DNA from: Neoroseomonas eburnea
GTDB lineage: Bacteria; Pseudomonadota; Alphaproteobacteria; Acetobacterales; Acetobacteraceae
Length of the DNA: 62,234 bases
NCBI RefSeq assembly: GCF_018129005.1
Contig: NZ_JAAEDL010000029.1
Span: forward strand, 1-62,234
Direction of reading: 5' to 3'
Part shown: positions 27,275-34,966 of the stretch, one piece after another
Position numbering within the stretch: position 1 is the first letter of the stretch
Layout: every line of letters begins with the position of its first letter
The notes under the pieces: model-generated
Seen by the model: only the letters and a program-made list of their open reading frames with translations
Database searches by the model: none
What the model was told of the DNA's origin: nothing
Made by a program: the position numbers and the translations under genes

Positions 27275-27966
27275 TCAGGTCGTCTCCCCCTCGCGGCGGG
27301 TGGCGGCGCCCTCGGCCATGCCGATGCGCATGGCGAGCAGCAGTTCGGTGGCGGCCCATCCTGCCGCGCCCATCTCGCGCGCTGCAGCCAACGCGCCGGC
27401 CGTGTCGAGCGTCAGGCCGACCATCGTCGCCTCGGCGCAGGCAGTGCCGGCGGCCCAGCAGGCGTGGCCCTCGATGCTGGTTGGCGCGTGGGCGGCATAG
27501 GGACAAGCGTCGGCGCAGTCGCGCTCCAGGGCGGCGCAGCCGCGGCAGTAGTCGGGCCCGCGGCCGAAATGCCAGGCGGCGCGAGCCCTCAGCCGTTTCC
27601 CTCGGCGGCCACCGTGGCGACGGGCGCGGTGGCGCGGTCCCAGAACGCGGCGGCGATGTCGTCGTGGTCCATCAAGCGCTCGACCGCCTCGGGCGAGAGC
27701 GGCAGCGGCTTGCCGGCGGCATCACCGACGCCCTCCCACGCGGTGACCGCGTGGCGGGCGAGCCCCTTGACCAGGAAGGCGAAGGACAGGCCGCGCGACA
27801 TGTCCGGATCGAGGTCCGGGTCCGCGATGCGGATCGCGGCGAGGCGACGTGCGGCCGCCGCCTGCGCGGCGGCCATCACTGCGGTGGTCACCGGGCGGAT
27901 CTCGACGCGGACGCCGCGTGGCAGGTCGAGCCAGTACGGCTCGGCCGGAAGGTCGAGGGTGAGCAT
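27275..27966 (-). CDS. Tail assembly chaperone, -1 frameshift product (GT-like)
   Basis: Reading from 27966 and slipping back one base on GGGAAAC (27601-27595) continues in an open frame of 106 further codons to TGA at 27275, giving about 230 residues and ending 1 nt before the tape measure ATG. The downstream frame has no good start of its own (only CTG at 27592), which argues for expression by frameshift. The T part begins RLRARAAWHFGRGPDYCRGC and contains six cysteines (C-x2-C-x6-C-x3-C, then two more), followed by helices (LAAAREMGAAGWAATELLLAM). It fits the lambda gpG/gpGT paradigm. Confidence 0.75.
27589..27966 (-). CDS. Tail assembly chaperone, short form (G-like)
   Basis: A 125-residue protein starting MLTLDLPAEPYWLDLPRGVRVEIRPVTTAVMAAA, with LSFAFLVKGLARHAVTAWEGVGD in the middle. 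Size, place before the tape measure gene and the frameshift at its end identify it as the G-type tail assembly chaperone that coats the tape measure during tail assembly. ATG 27966 (GGAGAAG upstream) is chosen over the longer ORF starting at 28071. The last codons are GAG GGA AAC GGC TGA, with a slippery heptamer directly before the stop. Confidence 0.8.
   Translation of the reverse strand: MLTLDLPAEPYWLDLPRGVRVEIRPVTTAVMAAAQAAAARRLAAIRIADPDLDPDMSRGLSFAFLVKGLARHAVTAWEGVGDAAGKPLPLSPEAVERLMDHDDIAAAFWDRATAPVATVAAEGNG
27595..27601 (-). promoter_or_regulatory. Programmed -1 ribosomal frameshift slippery heptamer
   Basis: G-GGA-AAC in the zero frame of the short chaperone (X-XXY-YYZ), 3 nt before its TGA stop (27591-27589). 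The tandem GGA AAC codons allow re-pairing on GGG AAA. It differs by one base from lambda's GGGAAAG. The -1 frame stays open to just before the tape measure gene. Confidence 0.75.
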
Positions 27967-28211
27967 CAGCTTCTCCGATGAAATAGCGGGAGCGCATGAT
28001 CCGCGTGAGCCTTCCGGCACAGCGGCGCGATCGGGGGGCGATGTATTGGCTGCTTCAGGTAGCCGGCGCACGGAGAGAAGCGCGGAATCTCAGATCGAGA
28101 AAACCTCGCAATTTGGGCTTGGGCACGTTGAGAAACGACGGCGGCGGCCATAGCGCGCGGATGGCGAACACCTGTTTCTGTCCGCTACCCTATTCGGCCC
28201 GCTGCGACCGA

Positions 28212-28718
28212 CTATCCGCGCCCGCCAAGTCGGCGCTGCCGTGCCCGTATTTCGCCGTCGGGGAGCCAGACAGTCGCATCCTCGCTCCAGGCGACAAGCG
28301 CAGCGCGCAATACGACCGAATCTGCGGTGCGATGGCGATGGACCTCATCGAACGCCCAGAGCACGCCGTGAACCTCGATGGCTGTGCCAGCCGCTGCGCG
28401 CAATCGGCCGTCGCCGGTGAGCAGGATGCAGTCCTGCGTCGTCTCAGCCAGGGCCCAGGCGGAGCAGTCATAGAGCCGCAGCGCCGGGTTCTCACGTTCA
28501 AGGGCGACTGCGCGGTCGATCAGTGCGCCGCTCAGGCCGATCACGCGTAGGCCTTGCCGGACCAGTGCCCGCTTCTCGCCCGCTGGGATGCTGAGGAGTT
28601 CGTCCTCATACAGCAGATCAGGCACCTGGATCTCGTAGGGCAGCCGCAGCAGCGCCTCGAGGAGCGCCGCCTTGCGCAAGTCGATCAGGGCGCTCGTGTC
28701 ACTGATGATGATCCGCAT
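28212..28718 (-). CDS. PIN-domain protein, probable toxin ribonuclease
   Basis: A 168-residue PIN fold protein of the DUF3368/COG2405 kind: MRIIISDTSALIDL (first acidic residue D7), LYEDELL, LRLYDCSAWALAE (third Asp near 84) and LLTGDGRLR. These acids form the Mg-binding nuclease site of VapC-like RNases. The gene overlaps the upstream XRE-ImmA gene by 20 bp. The pairing of a PIN protein with an XRE/zinc-peptidase fusion has been proposed as a toxin-antitoxin-like system in comparative-genomics work. It lies inside the phage tail operon as cargo. Confidence 0.75.
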   Translation of the reverse strand: MRIIISDTSALIDLRKAALLEALLRLPYEIQVPDLLYEDELLSIPAGEKRALVRQGLRVIGLSGALIDRAVALERENPALRLYDCSAWALAETTQDCILLTGDGRLRAAAGTAIEVHGVLWAFDEVHRHRTADSVVLRAALVAWSEDATVWLPDGEIRARQRRLGGRG

Positions 28719-29799
28719 CGACCGCCTGCGGCCCCTTCAGTTCCGCTTCGACATGGGCCACTGGCTCGCGCAATAGATCGGCCGCCTTTGGCAGCGCGAT
28801 CAGCTTCTCTGCGACCGCCCGCATGCAGAGCCGCCGAAGCCGGCGCGGTTTCTCGCGCATGCCGCGCTCGCCCACTGGTTCGAGTTCCTCCGGCTCCTGC
28901 GAACGCCAGCTGCGCGCCACGCTCTGGAAGGCGTAGGTCAGGCTTGCCTGATCGATGACGCCGATATCGCGTAGGCGCACGAGCAGTGCCGCGCCGCTCA
29001 CGCGGTAGATGCGCTTCAGATCGATGAGCTCGCGGTAGCTCAGCAGGTGCCGTCGCGCGCCGACTTCGCGGATCAGATGGTCGCGCGGCATCAAGAGTGC
29101 GCCGGCGAAGCGGGTCATCGCCTGCTCCTCTTCCTTCTCGGTGAGGCCAGCCGGATCGATGATGCGATGCGCGAGCTCATGCGCCAAAGTCAGGCGCCGA
29201 CGCTCAAGCGACTTCCTGCAGTTCGCCACGATGACGGGCACTGGTGGTAGCCCACCTGGCCGCTGCACCAGGCAGGTGAAGCCAGATACCGAATCCGGCA
29301 GATCCTCAAGCAGAACCTTCAGCCCCTTCTCTTCGAGGAGTTCGGTTAGGTTCGGGATCGGGTCGAGTCCGAGCTTCCACTCCTCTCGCACGTCATCGGC
29401 GAGTGCCTCTGCGTCATCGAGCGACTTCACGCCCCGGAGCGCGCCGAACGGCGCCGACCACGACGCGCTGTCGAGGCCAAGGATGCGTTCGAGCTGCAGG
29501 TAGCGCTCCACCCACTCCAGCACCGCGGCCTCGACACGCGCACGGTCTTTCACCGAAGTGCTCGCACGGGTGCGGAAGTCCACCTCGCCGAGCTTCGCTT
29601 CCTCGACGGCCAGCAGGTAGGGCACCGGCACCTTGAGCGCGCGACTCAGCGCCAGCAGCACGTCTGAACTCGGGGTCATTTCGCCGCGCTCGTACTTGCT
29701 GAGCGCTTGCGCGGTGACCTTTCCGGAGACGGCATCCTCAAGCGCGCGCAGCGACATACCGGACCGCTTTCGTGCGAGGCGCAAGCGGTCACCGAGCAT
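28699..29799 (-). CDS. XRE HTH fused to ImmA/IrrE (COG2856) metallopeptidase
   Basis: A 366-residue protein: HTH_XRE at about 3-62 (LRLARKRSGMSLRALEDAV...QALSKYERGEMTPSSDVLLALSRAL) and an ImmA/IrrE zinc-peptidase domain with H207-E208-x-x-H211 in LAHELAHRIID. ATG 29799 sits 6 nt after AAAGGAGG and is preferred to the upstream ATG at 29823. Role by family: DNA-binding autoregulator that may be cleaved or cleaves a partner under stress; with the PIN gene it would be the antitoxin/regulator arm. Two TCATTG direct repeats at 29814 and 29832 upstream are possible operator half-sites. Confidence 0.82.
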   Translation of the reverse strand: MLGDRLRLARKRSGMSLRALEDAVSGKVTAQALSKYERGEMTPSSDVLLALSRALKVPVPYLLAVEEAKLGEVDFRTRASTSVKDRARVEAAVLEWVERYLQLERILGLDSASWSAPFGALRGVKSLDDAEALADDVREEWKLGLDPIPNLTELLEEKGLKVLLEDLPDSVSGFTCLVQRPGGLPPVPVIVANCRKSLERRRLTLAHELAHRIIDPAGLTEKEEEQAMTRFAGALLMPRDHLIREVGARRHLLSYRELIDLKRIYRVSGAALLVRLRDIGVIDQASLTYAFQSVARSWRSQEPEELEPVGERGMREKPRRLRRLCMRAVAEKLIALPKAADLLREPVAHVEAELKGPQAVDADHHQ

Positions 29800-29918
29800 G
29801 ACATCCTCCTTTATCATTGACAAAATTGCCTCATTGGTATGTCTTGTAAACCATCGCCTGCGACTCCGTCAACAGCTTCGACGGCGGCAGGTCCCGCGCG
29901 TTTGCAGGAGCGATATCA
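29800..29918. promoter_or_regulatory. Divergent control region of the cargo cluster
   Basis: A comparatively AT-rich 119-bp gap between the XRE-ImmA gene (-) and the GIY-YIG gene (+). It holds a TTGACA at 29817-29822 on the + strand and a TTTACA on the - strand, with TCATTG repeated at an 18-bp interval. Both promoters probably lie here. Exact -10 boxes are not clear. Confidence 0.4.
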
Positions 29919-30338
29919 ATGTCTTACCTGTCCCCCCGGAACAGCCCCCTTGCATCGGTCTTCGCCGGCTTGCCGCCGCCGCCGGTCCCGTTGGACCAGG
30001 TCTGGGGCGACGACGGCGTCGACTATCGCTACCGCTTTGCAGTTTACGACATCCACGCCTACCCATCGGCGGCGAACGCGGTCTACATCTTCGCGGCGCG
30101 TCAGGGGCTAACCTACATCCCCATTTACGTCGGCCGCGCCGAGTCGCTTAGCCGGCGTCTTTCCAGCCACGAACGACGCGATGAGGCGATCCGTCGCGGC
30201 GCCCGTTACCTGCTCGTGCATGTCCCGGCTGTCACCGATCTGATCGGTTACGCCGAAGCCGAGCGGCGTCTGATCCGGCACTACGCGCCGACGCTCAATG
30301 AGCAGCACAACCTTCTGCCCGCGTTACTCGCGCGCTGA
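29919..30338 (+). CDS. GIY-YIG nuclease-like protein
   Basis: A 139-residue protein whose second half has the GIY-YIG core: AVYIFAARQ (first strand), YIPIYVGRAESLSRRLSSH (YVG plus the catalytic Arg region and His), and EAERRLIRHYAPTLNEQ carrying the metal-binding Glu. It is a stand-alone domain, with no attached DNA-binding region other than the Pro-rich N-terminus. Opposite to the tail operon in orientation and coupled (18 nt) to the next ORF. Possible roles are a small nuclease in defence, repair or homing; the sequence does not decide. Confidence 0.72.
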   Translation: MSYLSPRNSPLASVFAGLPPPPVPLDQVWGDDGVDYRYRFAVYDIHAYPSAANAVYIFAARQGLTYIPIYVGRAESLSRRLSSHERRDEAIRRGARYLLVHVPAVTDLIGYAEAERRLIRHYAPTLNEQHNLLPALLAR

Positions 30339-30356
30339 GCGGAGGAAAGTCGCACC

Positions 30357-30641
30357 ATGCCGAGCTTGACCATCGCCCACATCCGCGAGCAAGGCGTCGA
30401 TCTCATCATTGCGCCGCTCGCCTCCGATTTTGGCCTCAAGGCCCCTGAGACGCAGCGGGCTGTGATTGCAGAGATCCAACTGCGATCGCGCGGCGCCGGC
30501 CTCGCTGGCACGGTCGTGCCCGTGTGGGATGGCGGTGGAGGACGGATGGCGTTCATCGCGCCGCGACCCTGGCACCCGTACTTCAGGTCCATTGATCTCG
30601 GGATTGTCCATGCCAGCGTAAATCGGGAGCTGAGTTGGTAG
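30357..30641 (+). CDS. Small protein of unknown function in cargo cluster
   Basis: A 94-residue ORF with GGAGG upstream of ATG 30357. It opens MPSLTIAHIREQGVDLIIAPL and has an internal GDGR-like GGGGRMAFIAPRPWHPYF. Alpha/beta composition without signal peptide or TM segment. No family recognised. It is transcribed with the GIY-YIG gene and may be its partner. Confidence 0.6.
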   Translation: MPSLTIAHIREQGVDLIIAPLASDFGLKAPETQRAVIAEIQLRSRGAGLAGTVVPVWDGGGGRMAFIAPRPWHPYFRSIDLGIVHASVNRELSW

Positions 30642-30761
30642 GGTAGGACCTCTGCCCGCGTCGAAGGCTGGTCAGGAGGCCAAGTCGGCCCTTTGCTGAA
30701 GGCATGCTGCTGCGGAAGGTCGGGCTCTTCATCCAAGACTGTCCTTACGCAGGCATGAGCA

Positions 30762-31718
30762 TCACGCGTACCCGGCTGCGGCTTGCTGGTTCTTCAACAG
30801 CGCCGTCATCATGCGCGTGGCGGTTGCGTTATAGGCCGCGCGGAACTCGAAGCTCGCCTCGACGCCGCCCGGGCCCTCCACCGGGGTCTTTGCCAGCGCC
30901 AGATAGACCTCGTGCAGCGTGAAGGTGAGTGAGCGGTTGGCGTCGATCGCATAGCTGAAGGCGAACTCCGCCGGCGCGTTGTTCTGCGCCTGGGTCAGCA
31001 GCGTGGTGTCGGCGAAGCGCGCGGTGATCTGGCCGGTGGCGCGCGCGATGCCTGGATCCACGCCCTCCACCTTCCGGTCGGCGCGGATGGTGCGCACCAT
31101 CTCCATGCCGTTGGCGTAGGTGAGCCGCGCGCCCGTCACCTGGGCGAGCGCCGCGCCGTTCCGGCTGATCGCCCCCTGCGCCTTGTGGAAGGCGGTATAG
31201 GCGGCGCTGGTCGGCGTGCCGCCCGAACTCGAGACGCCGCGCGTCGAGCCCTGCCCCATCAGCCCGAAGGTCGCGGTGGCGGGACCGGTCGGCGAGAAGT
31301 CGATCTCCAGCGTGTCGGCGCGCACGCCGGTGCAGAGATCGTAGTTCGGCACATCCGGATAGCCGATCTCGATGCTGTTGGACGGCAGCGCCGCGGCACC
31401 CGAGCCGAAGCTGTGGATGAAGTTCGGGCTGGTGCCGGTGGTGGTCGGCGGACCGAGCAGCAGGCGCAGCCAGTGGCCGATGTTGACCAAGTCCACCGGC
31501 ACCACGGCCTGGCCCTGCACGGTAACGGTGTCGAGGAAGGGTGCGGCGGGATCGCGGCTGCTGCCGACGCCGATCACGTCGGCATCGAGCAAGGGCTGCT
31601 CGGCGCCGAGGTCGCAGGACAGGAACGGCATGCGCAGCCAGTCGCCCGCAGGCGCGGTGCCGTAGGTGGCCTCGGGGATCATGAGCAGACGGCAATTGGC
31701 GCCGATGGCACGGGGCAT
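30762..31718 (-). CDS. Major tail tube protein
   Basis: A 318-residue protein beginning MPRAIGANCRLLMIPEATYGTAPAGDWLRMPFLSCDLGAEQPLL, the usual start of tail tube proteins (ExTxGTxP motif), with a beta-sandwich-like middle and SFEFRAAYNATATRMMTALLKN near the end. Position between tail terminator and chaperone genes (the latter displaced by the cargo cluster) agrees. GGAGAT precedes the ATG. Confidence 0.82.
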   Translation of the reverse strand: MPRAIGANCRLLMIPEATYGTAPAGDWLRMPFLSCDLGAEQPLLDADVIGVGSSRDPAAPFLDTVTVQGQAVVPVDLVNIGHWLRLLLGPPTTTGTSPNFIHSFGSGAAALPSNSIEIGYPDVPNYDLCTGVRADTLEIDFSPTGPATATFGLMGQGSTRGVSSSGGTPTSAAYTAFHKAQGAISRNGAALAQVTGARLTYANGMEMVRTIRADRKVEGVDPGIARATGQITARFADTTLLTQAQNNAPAEFAFSYAIDANRSLTFTLHEVYLALAKTPVEGPGGVEASFEFRAAYNATATRMMTALLKNQQAAAGYA

Positions 31719-31752
31719 CGGAGATCTCCGGGATCAGCGGGAGGAAGGAGCG

Positions 31753-32199
31753 TCAGGCCAGCGGCGAGCCGGCGACGGTGAAGAACAGCACGACGGGGAC
31801 CGAGGCAGCGCGTGCTGCGGCGGCGCCCTCGAACTCGACATCCTCGAAATCGGGCGCGCCGGGCTGGACCCATTCCACCGCGCCACCGAGGGTGCGGTCG
31901 GCGGTGATGACGGCAGCGATGTCCACCAGCAGGGCGTCGAGCAGCGCGCTACGCGCCGACGGCGTCGCGCCACCAACGGTGACCTCGACCTCGGCGCGAT
32001 GCTCGATGGCCCAAGCGAGCGGCGAGAGGATCGCCGTCTCCTCCACGGTCTCGCCGTCGCGGATGACCACCAGCCCGCCCGGCGGCAGGCGCTGCGGCGC
32101 GGTCTCGCCGCGCAGGACCAGAGGTGCCGGGTTCCTGCCGGCCAAGGCTGTGCCGAGCCGACTTTGCAGTGCCGCGATCGCGGTCTCGCGCACGCTCAT
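31753..32199 (-). CDS. Tail terminator-like protein
   Basis: A 148-residue protein starting at ATG 32199 (overlapping the previous stop). MSVRETAIAALQSRLGTALAG and the beta-rich part (GGLVVIRDGETVEETAILSPLAWAIEHRAEVEVTV) fit the gpU/tail-completion type that caps the tube: small alpha/beta protein directly upstream of the tube gene. No enzymatic motif. Confidence 0.65.
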   Translation of the reverse strand: MSVRETAIAALQSRLGTALAGRNPAPLVLRGETAPQRLPPGGLVVIRDGETVEETAILSPLAWAIEHRAEVEVTVGGATPSARSALLDALLVDIAAVITADRTLGGAVEWVQPGAPDFEDVEFEGAAAARAASVPVVLFFTVAGSPLA

Positions 32200-32939
32200 G
32201 GCGCCGCCCTCCCGCTCTCGTCGGACGCATGCGTCCGACCCCAGGCCGTGACGAAGCGCCCGGGCAGCCGGCGCAGCCCGCGTTCGGCGGCACCCTTCAC
32301 GTCCAGCCGCTTGGCGAGCTTCACCTGCGGCAGCAGCAGGAACATCGGCACAATGCCGCGGGCAAGCATGCCGCGGGCCCAGGCCTCGCGGCCCTTGCGG
32401 TTGCCGGTGCCGATCTCGGCGAGGCCGCCGGCGAGCAGCCGGGTGCGGCGGCGCCGACCGGTCTGCTCGCCCTGACGGAGCGGCAGACACCAGACTAAGC
32501 CTCGACCGGACTTGAACGGCCGGAGGAAGCCCTGCCCGGAGGCGACCATCTGCGCCGGCGTGACCCGCAGGCCCTTTTCGCCGCGGCCCCGCCGCCCCCG
32601 CGCCGCATTGAAGCCGGTCGGGATCGCCAGGAACTTCCCTCCACCCTTGGCGCGGATCAGCGCACCACGCTCGAAGGCGTCGATGACGTTCGGCACCTTG
32701 GTCCAGACCAGCCCGGCGGGGCGCAGTGACTGGCCGCTGCGGGGAAACACCTGCGAGCGCCAGGCATTGGCGATCCCCCGCGCGTTGCCGCCGAAGCTGC
32801 TGGTCACCTGCCGCCGCAGCTCCTGCTTCACCTGCTCGGTCTCGGCGCGGATCGCCGTCATCGCCGCGCGCTCGCCGGCGCGCACCTCGGCGGCGAGCAC
32901 CTGGCGCAGGTCGCCGACGATGCGGGCCGCGAGCCTCAC
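32196..32939 (-). CDS. DUF6441-type phage head-tail protein
   Basis: A 247-residue basic protein starting at GTG 32939 (GTGA overlap with the membrane-protein stop). The opening MRLAARIVGDLRQVLAAEVRAGERAAMTAIRAETEQVKQELRRQVTSSFGGNARGIANAWR matches the DUF6441 family as I recall it: an Ala/Arg-rich helix followed by a beta domain. The position, where gpZ-like head-tail completion proteins normally lie, suggests a role in joining head and tail. Confidence 0.65.
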   Translation of the reverse strand: MRLAARIVGDLRQVLAAEVRAGERAAMTAIRAETEQVKQELRRQVTSSFGGNARGIANAWRSQVFPRSGQSLRPAGLVWTKVPNVIDAFERGALIRAKGGGKFLAIPTGFNAARGRRGRGEKGLRVTPAQMVASGQGFLRPFKSGRGLVWCLPLRQGEQTGRRRRTRLLAGGLAEIGTGNRKGREAWARGMLARGIVPMFLLLPQVKLAKRLDVKGAAERGLRRLPGRFVTAWGRTHASDESGRAAP

Positions 32940-33256
32940 GGCGTGCCGCCGCCGGGCGGCAGGCCGGTGCGATGGCGGATGATGGCGACGGCAAGGTCGT
33001 GCAGCGCCGCCTGGCCGAGGTAGCCGAACACGAAGGCGAAGAGAAACCGGCCGTATTCGTTGAACTCGAGGAAGCCGCCGAGGGCATAGCCGGCACTGCC
33101 GACCAGGGCGGCGGAGGGCACCTCCCATGCGAGGCACCAGCCAAAGCGCCGGCGTTCCGGGTTGTTCCAGCGTACGAAGCCGCCGGCGAGGCCGGCGGCG
33201 GCGCCGAGCAGCAGGTCGCGCAGGATCTCCAGCAGGGTCAGGGCGTTCTGCGGCAT
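32936..33256 (-). CDS. Small membrane protein, possible holin
   Basis: A 106-residue protein with three to four short hydrophobic segments (LLEILRDLLLGAAAGLAGGFVRW; AALVGSAGYALGGFL; FLFAFVFGYLGQAALHDLAVAII) and a Pro/Gly tail. Similar small membrane proteins in phages act as holins (LydA-like). It lies about 0.3 kb downstream of the spanin genes, so it could complete the lysis cassette; but it sits among connector genes and a structural role cannot be excluded. Confidence 0.5.
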   Translation of the reverse strand: MPQNALTLLEILRDLLLGAAAGLAGGFVRWNNPERRRFGWCLAWEVPSAALVGSAGYALGGFLEFNEYGRFLFAFVFGYLGQAALHDLAVAIIRHRTGLPPGGGTP

Positions 33257-33268
33257 GGGATGGGGCTC

Positions 33269-33577
33269 CTATCTCCGGCAAAGCACGCGCCAGGCGGTGC
33301 CGGAGGCATCGCGCTCGGCATGGGTGACGGTGAGCAGGTCAGGACCGAGGGCGAAGCTGTCGCCGGCGGCAAGCTCGGGCAGGACGGCGATGGCGACGGA
33401 GAGGATGTCGGTGGCCGCGAGGATCTCGGTGCCGAAGGCGTCGGCCACGCGGTCGGGCGAGGACCGGAGAACGCGGACCGGAACTGCCGGGCCGGTGCCG
33501 CCCTGCCGATAGACCGCCTCGGCGCCCAGGTTCGGATCGGCGACCAGCGCGGTCATGGCATCGGCGAAGGCGTTCAC
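33269..33577 (-). CDS. Head-tail connector (gpFII-like)
   Basis: A 102-residue protein starting at GTG 33577 (overlap with the Rz1-like stop). NAFADAMTALVADPNLGAEAVYRQGGTG, VRVLRSSPDRVADAFGTEI and SFALGPDLLTVTHAERDASGTAWRVLCRR resemble head-tail joining proteins of the lambda gpFII group often labelled ATP-binding sugar-transporter-like. It is a small beta-barrel protein. Confidence 0.68.
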   Translation of the reverse strand: MNAFADAMTALVADPNLGAEAVYRQGGTGPAVPVRVLRSSPDRVADAFGTEILAATDILSVAIAVLPELAAGDSFALGPDLLTVTHAERDASGTAWRVLCRR

Positions 33578-33849
33578 TGCTCGCCCCTGTCGGTGGGATT
33601 CAGCCGCCGTACCGCGGCGAGCCGCCCGGCGCAGTCGGCATGGGCGGCGTCGTAAGCCAGCAGCAGTTCCGCCACCTGCCCCTGGGTCAGGCCATCCCCG
33701 AAAGGGAGGACCGGCGCCGCGGCACAGACCAGCAGCGCGTCAGGGAGGCGCAGCGGCAGCAGCCGGATCTCCGGCGGTGCGGCCGGCGCGCAGGCGCTTG
33801 ACAGCATCGCGCAGCACAGGGGCAGCGCCGGCAGCATGGCTCGGGTCAC
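33574..33849 (-). CDS. Rz1-like outer-membrane spanin lipoprotein
   Basis: A 91-residue ORF from GTG 33849 (GGAGG upstream) with a lipoprotein signal: TRAMLPALPLCCAML, then lipobox LSSAC, then Pro/Ala-rich CAPAAPPE. Its first 110 nt overlap the 3' end of the Rz-like gene in another frame, the nested arrangement known for Rz/Rz1. It would form the outer-membrane half of the spanin complex that fuses the envelopes at lysis. ATG 33837 is an alternative start. Slightly longer than lambda Rz1. Confidence 0.65.
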   Translation of the reverse strand: MTRAMLPALPLCCAMLSSACAPAAPPEIRLLPLRLPDALLVCAAAPVLPFGDGLTQGQVAELLLAYDAAHADCAGRLAAVRRLNPTDRGEQ

Positions 33850-34129
33850 GGCGGAGGGCCTCCAGATTGGCACCAAGGCGCGCGGCCTGGGCGCGGGCGC
33901 GCTCGGCCTCGCCGGTCAGCGCGGCGATGTGGCGCGCGTGCTCGGCGGTGGCTCGGGCGAGCGCAGCGGCATTGGCCTCGGCGGTGCGCAGGGCCGTCGC
34001 GGCATCCAGCCGGGCGGCGTCGCGCTGCGACCGGAAGTGCCAGGCAACAGTCGCCGAGAGCAGCAGCGCGCCGCCCAGCGCGAGCGGCACGGCGTGCCGG
34101 CCGAGCAGCGCGAGGATCGCCGCGCCCAT
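33740..34129 (-). CDS. Rz-like inner-membrane spanin
   Basis: A 129-residue protein: one N-terminal TM helix (AILALLGRHAVPLALGGALLLSATVAW) and a long Ala/Arg/Glu coiled coil (RSQRDAARLDAATALRTAEANAAALARATAEHARHIAALTGEAERARAQAARLGANLEAL), the layout of i-spanins. Its ATG shares one base with the endolysin stop. The Rz1-like ORF overlaps its 3' end. Confidence 0.72.
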   Translation of the reverse strand: MGAAILALLGRHAVPLALGGALLLSATVAWHFRSQRDAARLDAATALRTAEANAAALARATAEHARHIAALTGEAERARAQAARLGANLEALRRDPSHAAGAAPVLRDAVKRLRAGRTAGDPAAAAAPP

Positions 34130-34527
34130 CAGGGATAGGCCTTGCGGTCGAGTTCGAAGTGCGGCCCGTCGCGGAAGGAGGCCCAGTCGCCGCCCCAGAC
34201 GATCGGCACGCCGAGGTCTCTCGCCGCGGCCTTCATCGCCGCGCCGATCTGCTCGTAGAGCATCCAATCCCAGCGGATCTCGCCCTGCTCCACCGCACCG
34301 TCGCCGTCGTCGAGCCAGTAGGCCAGATCGACGGCATGGCCGGTGAGGTGCCGGCTGCTCATCGTGCGCGAGGCACCGATCGCGACCAGCCGGGCCTGGC
34401 GCTCGCGGGAGCGCAGCCCCTCGGTGACGATGAAGGGCACCGCCTGGCGGGCGCGCTCGACGACGCGCACCAGGTCGCGGTGCACGCCCCCGAGCCGTGC
34501 ACGGTCGCGCGGCAGGAGCGCGGCCAT
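34129..34527 (-). CDS. Endolysin, M15-family peptidase (VanY-like)
   Basis: A 132-residue enzyme with the D-Ala-D-Ala carboxypeptidase/L-Ala-D-Glu peptidase zinc motifs: VTEGLRSRERQ, SRHLTGHAVDLA (H and D ligands) and GGDWASFRDGPHFEL (catalytic region and third His ligand). Such phage endolysins cut peptidoglycan cross-links. No signal peptide, so release needs a holin. ATG 34527 overlaps the DUF2190 stop; GTG 34530 is an alternative. It heads the lysis cassette with Rz and Rz1. Confidence 0.85.
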   Translation of the reverse strand: MAALLPRDRARLGGVHRDLVRVVERARQAVPFIVTEGLRSRERQARLVAIGASRTMSSRHLTGHAVDLAYWLDDGDGAVEQGEIRWDWMLYEQIGAAMKAAARDLGVPIVWGGDWASFRDGPHFELDRKAYP

Positions 34528-34877
34528 CACGCCCCCGAGGCCGGCACGCGGGCCAGCATCACCCGCACCGTGGCGTCGGCCGCCAGCGCCGCCGCGGTGC
34601 AGAGCCCGACCTGAAAGTTGCCGGTCGCGGTGGTGGTGATGCGGCGGTTGGTGTTGTCCCAGAACACCCGCGCGCCCTGGCTGATGGCAAGCGCGGGCTC
34701 CTTGATCAGTTCGAACTCACCGCGGGTTTCGCAGTCGACGCTGGCGTTCTGGGCGGCGTCGGAGGCCGCCACCCCGAAGAAGGCGCCAACCAGCATGCCC
34801 TGGCCAGAGAGGATGCCCCCCGCGTAGGGCACCACCATCGGGATGGAGCGCGCGTCGGGACGGATGCAGTTGCGCAT
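34527..34877 (-). CDS. DUF2190 head decoration-like protein
   Basis: A 116-residue protein. ATG 34877 follows AGGAG. MRNCIRPDARSIPMVVPYAGGILSGQGMLVGAFFGVAASDAA...CETRGEFELIKEPALAISQGARVFWDNTNRRITTTATGNFQVGLCTAAA is the DUF2190 pattern, small beta-barrel proteins found directly after capsid genes and thought to decorate or stabilise heads. Confidence 0.82.
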   Translation of the reverse strand: MRNCIRPDARSIPMVVPYAGGILSGQGMLVGAFFGVAASDAAQNASVDCETRGEFELIKEPALAISQGARVFWDNTNRRITTTATGNFQVGLCTAAALAADATVRVMLARVPASGA

Positions 34878-34966
34878 GGAAGGGTCTCCTGAAAGTGCCA
34901 GGGCGCCGACCGGAGTTCCGGCGGCGCCCTGGCGCGAAGCGGGTGGCAAGGAGGGAAGCGGCGGGA

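Noticed and set aside
29333..29360. GTTC-GGTTAG-GTTC as a third LexA box
   Set aside because: Spacer is 6 nt rather than 7 and it lies inside the XRE-ImmA coding sequence.
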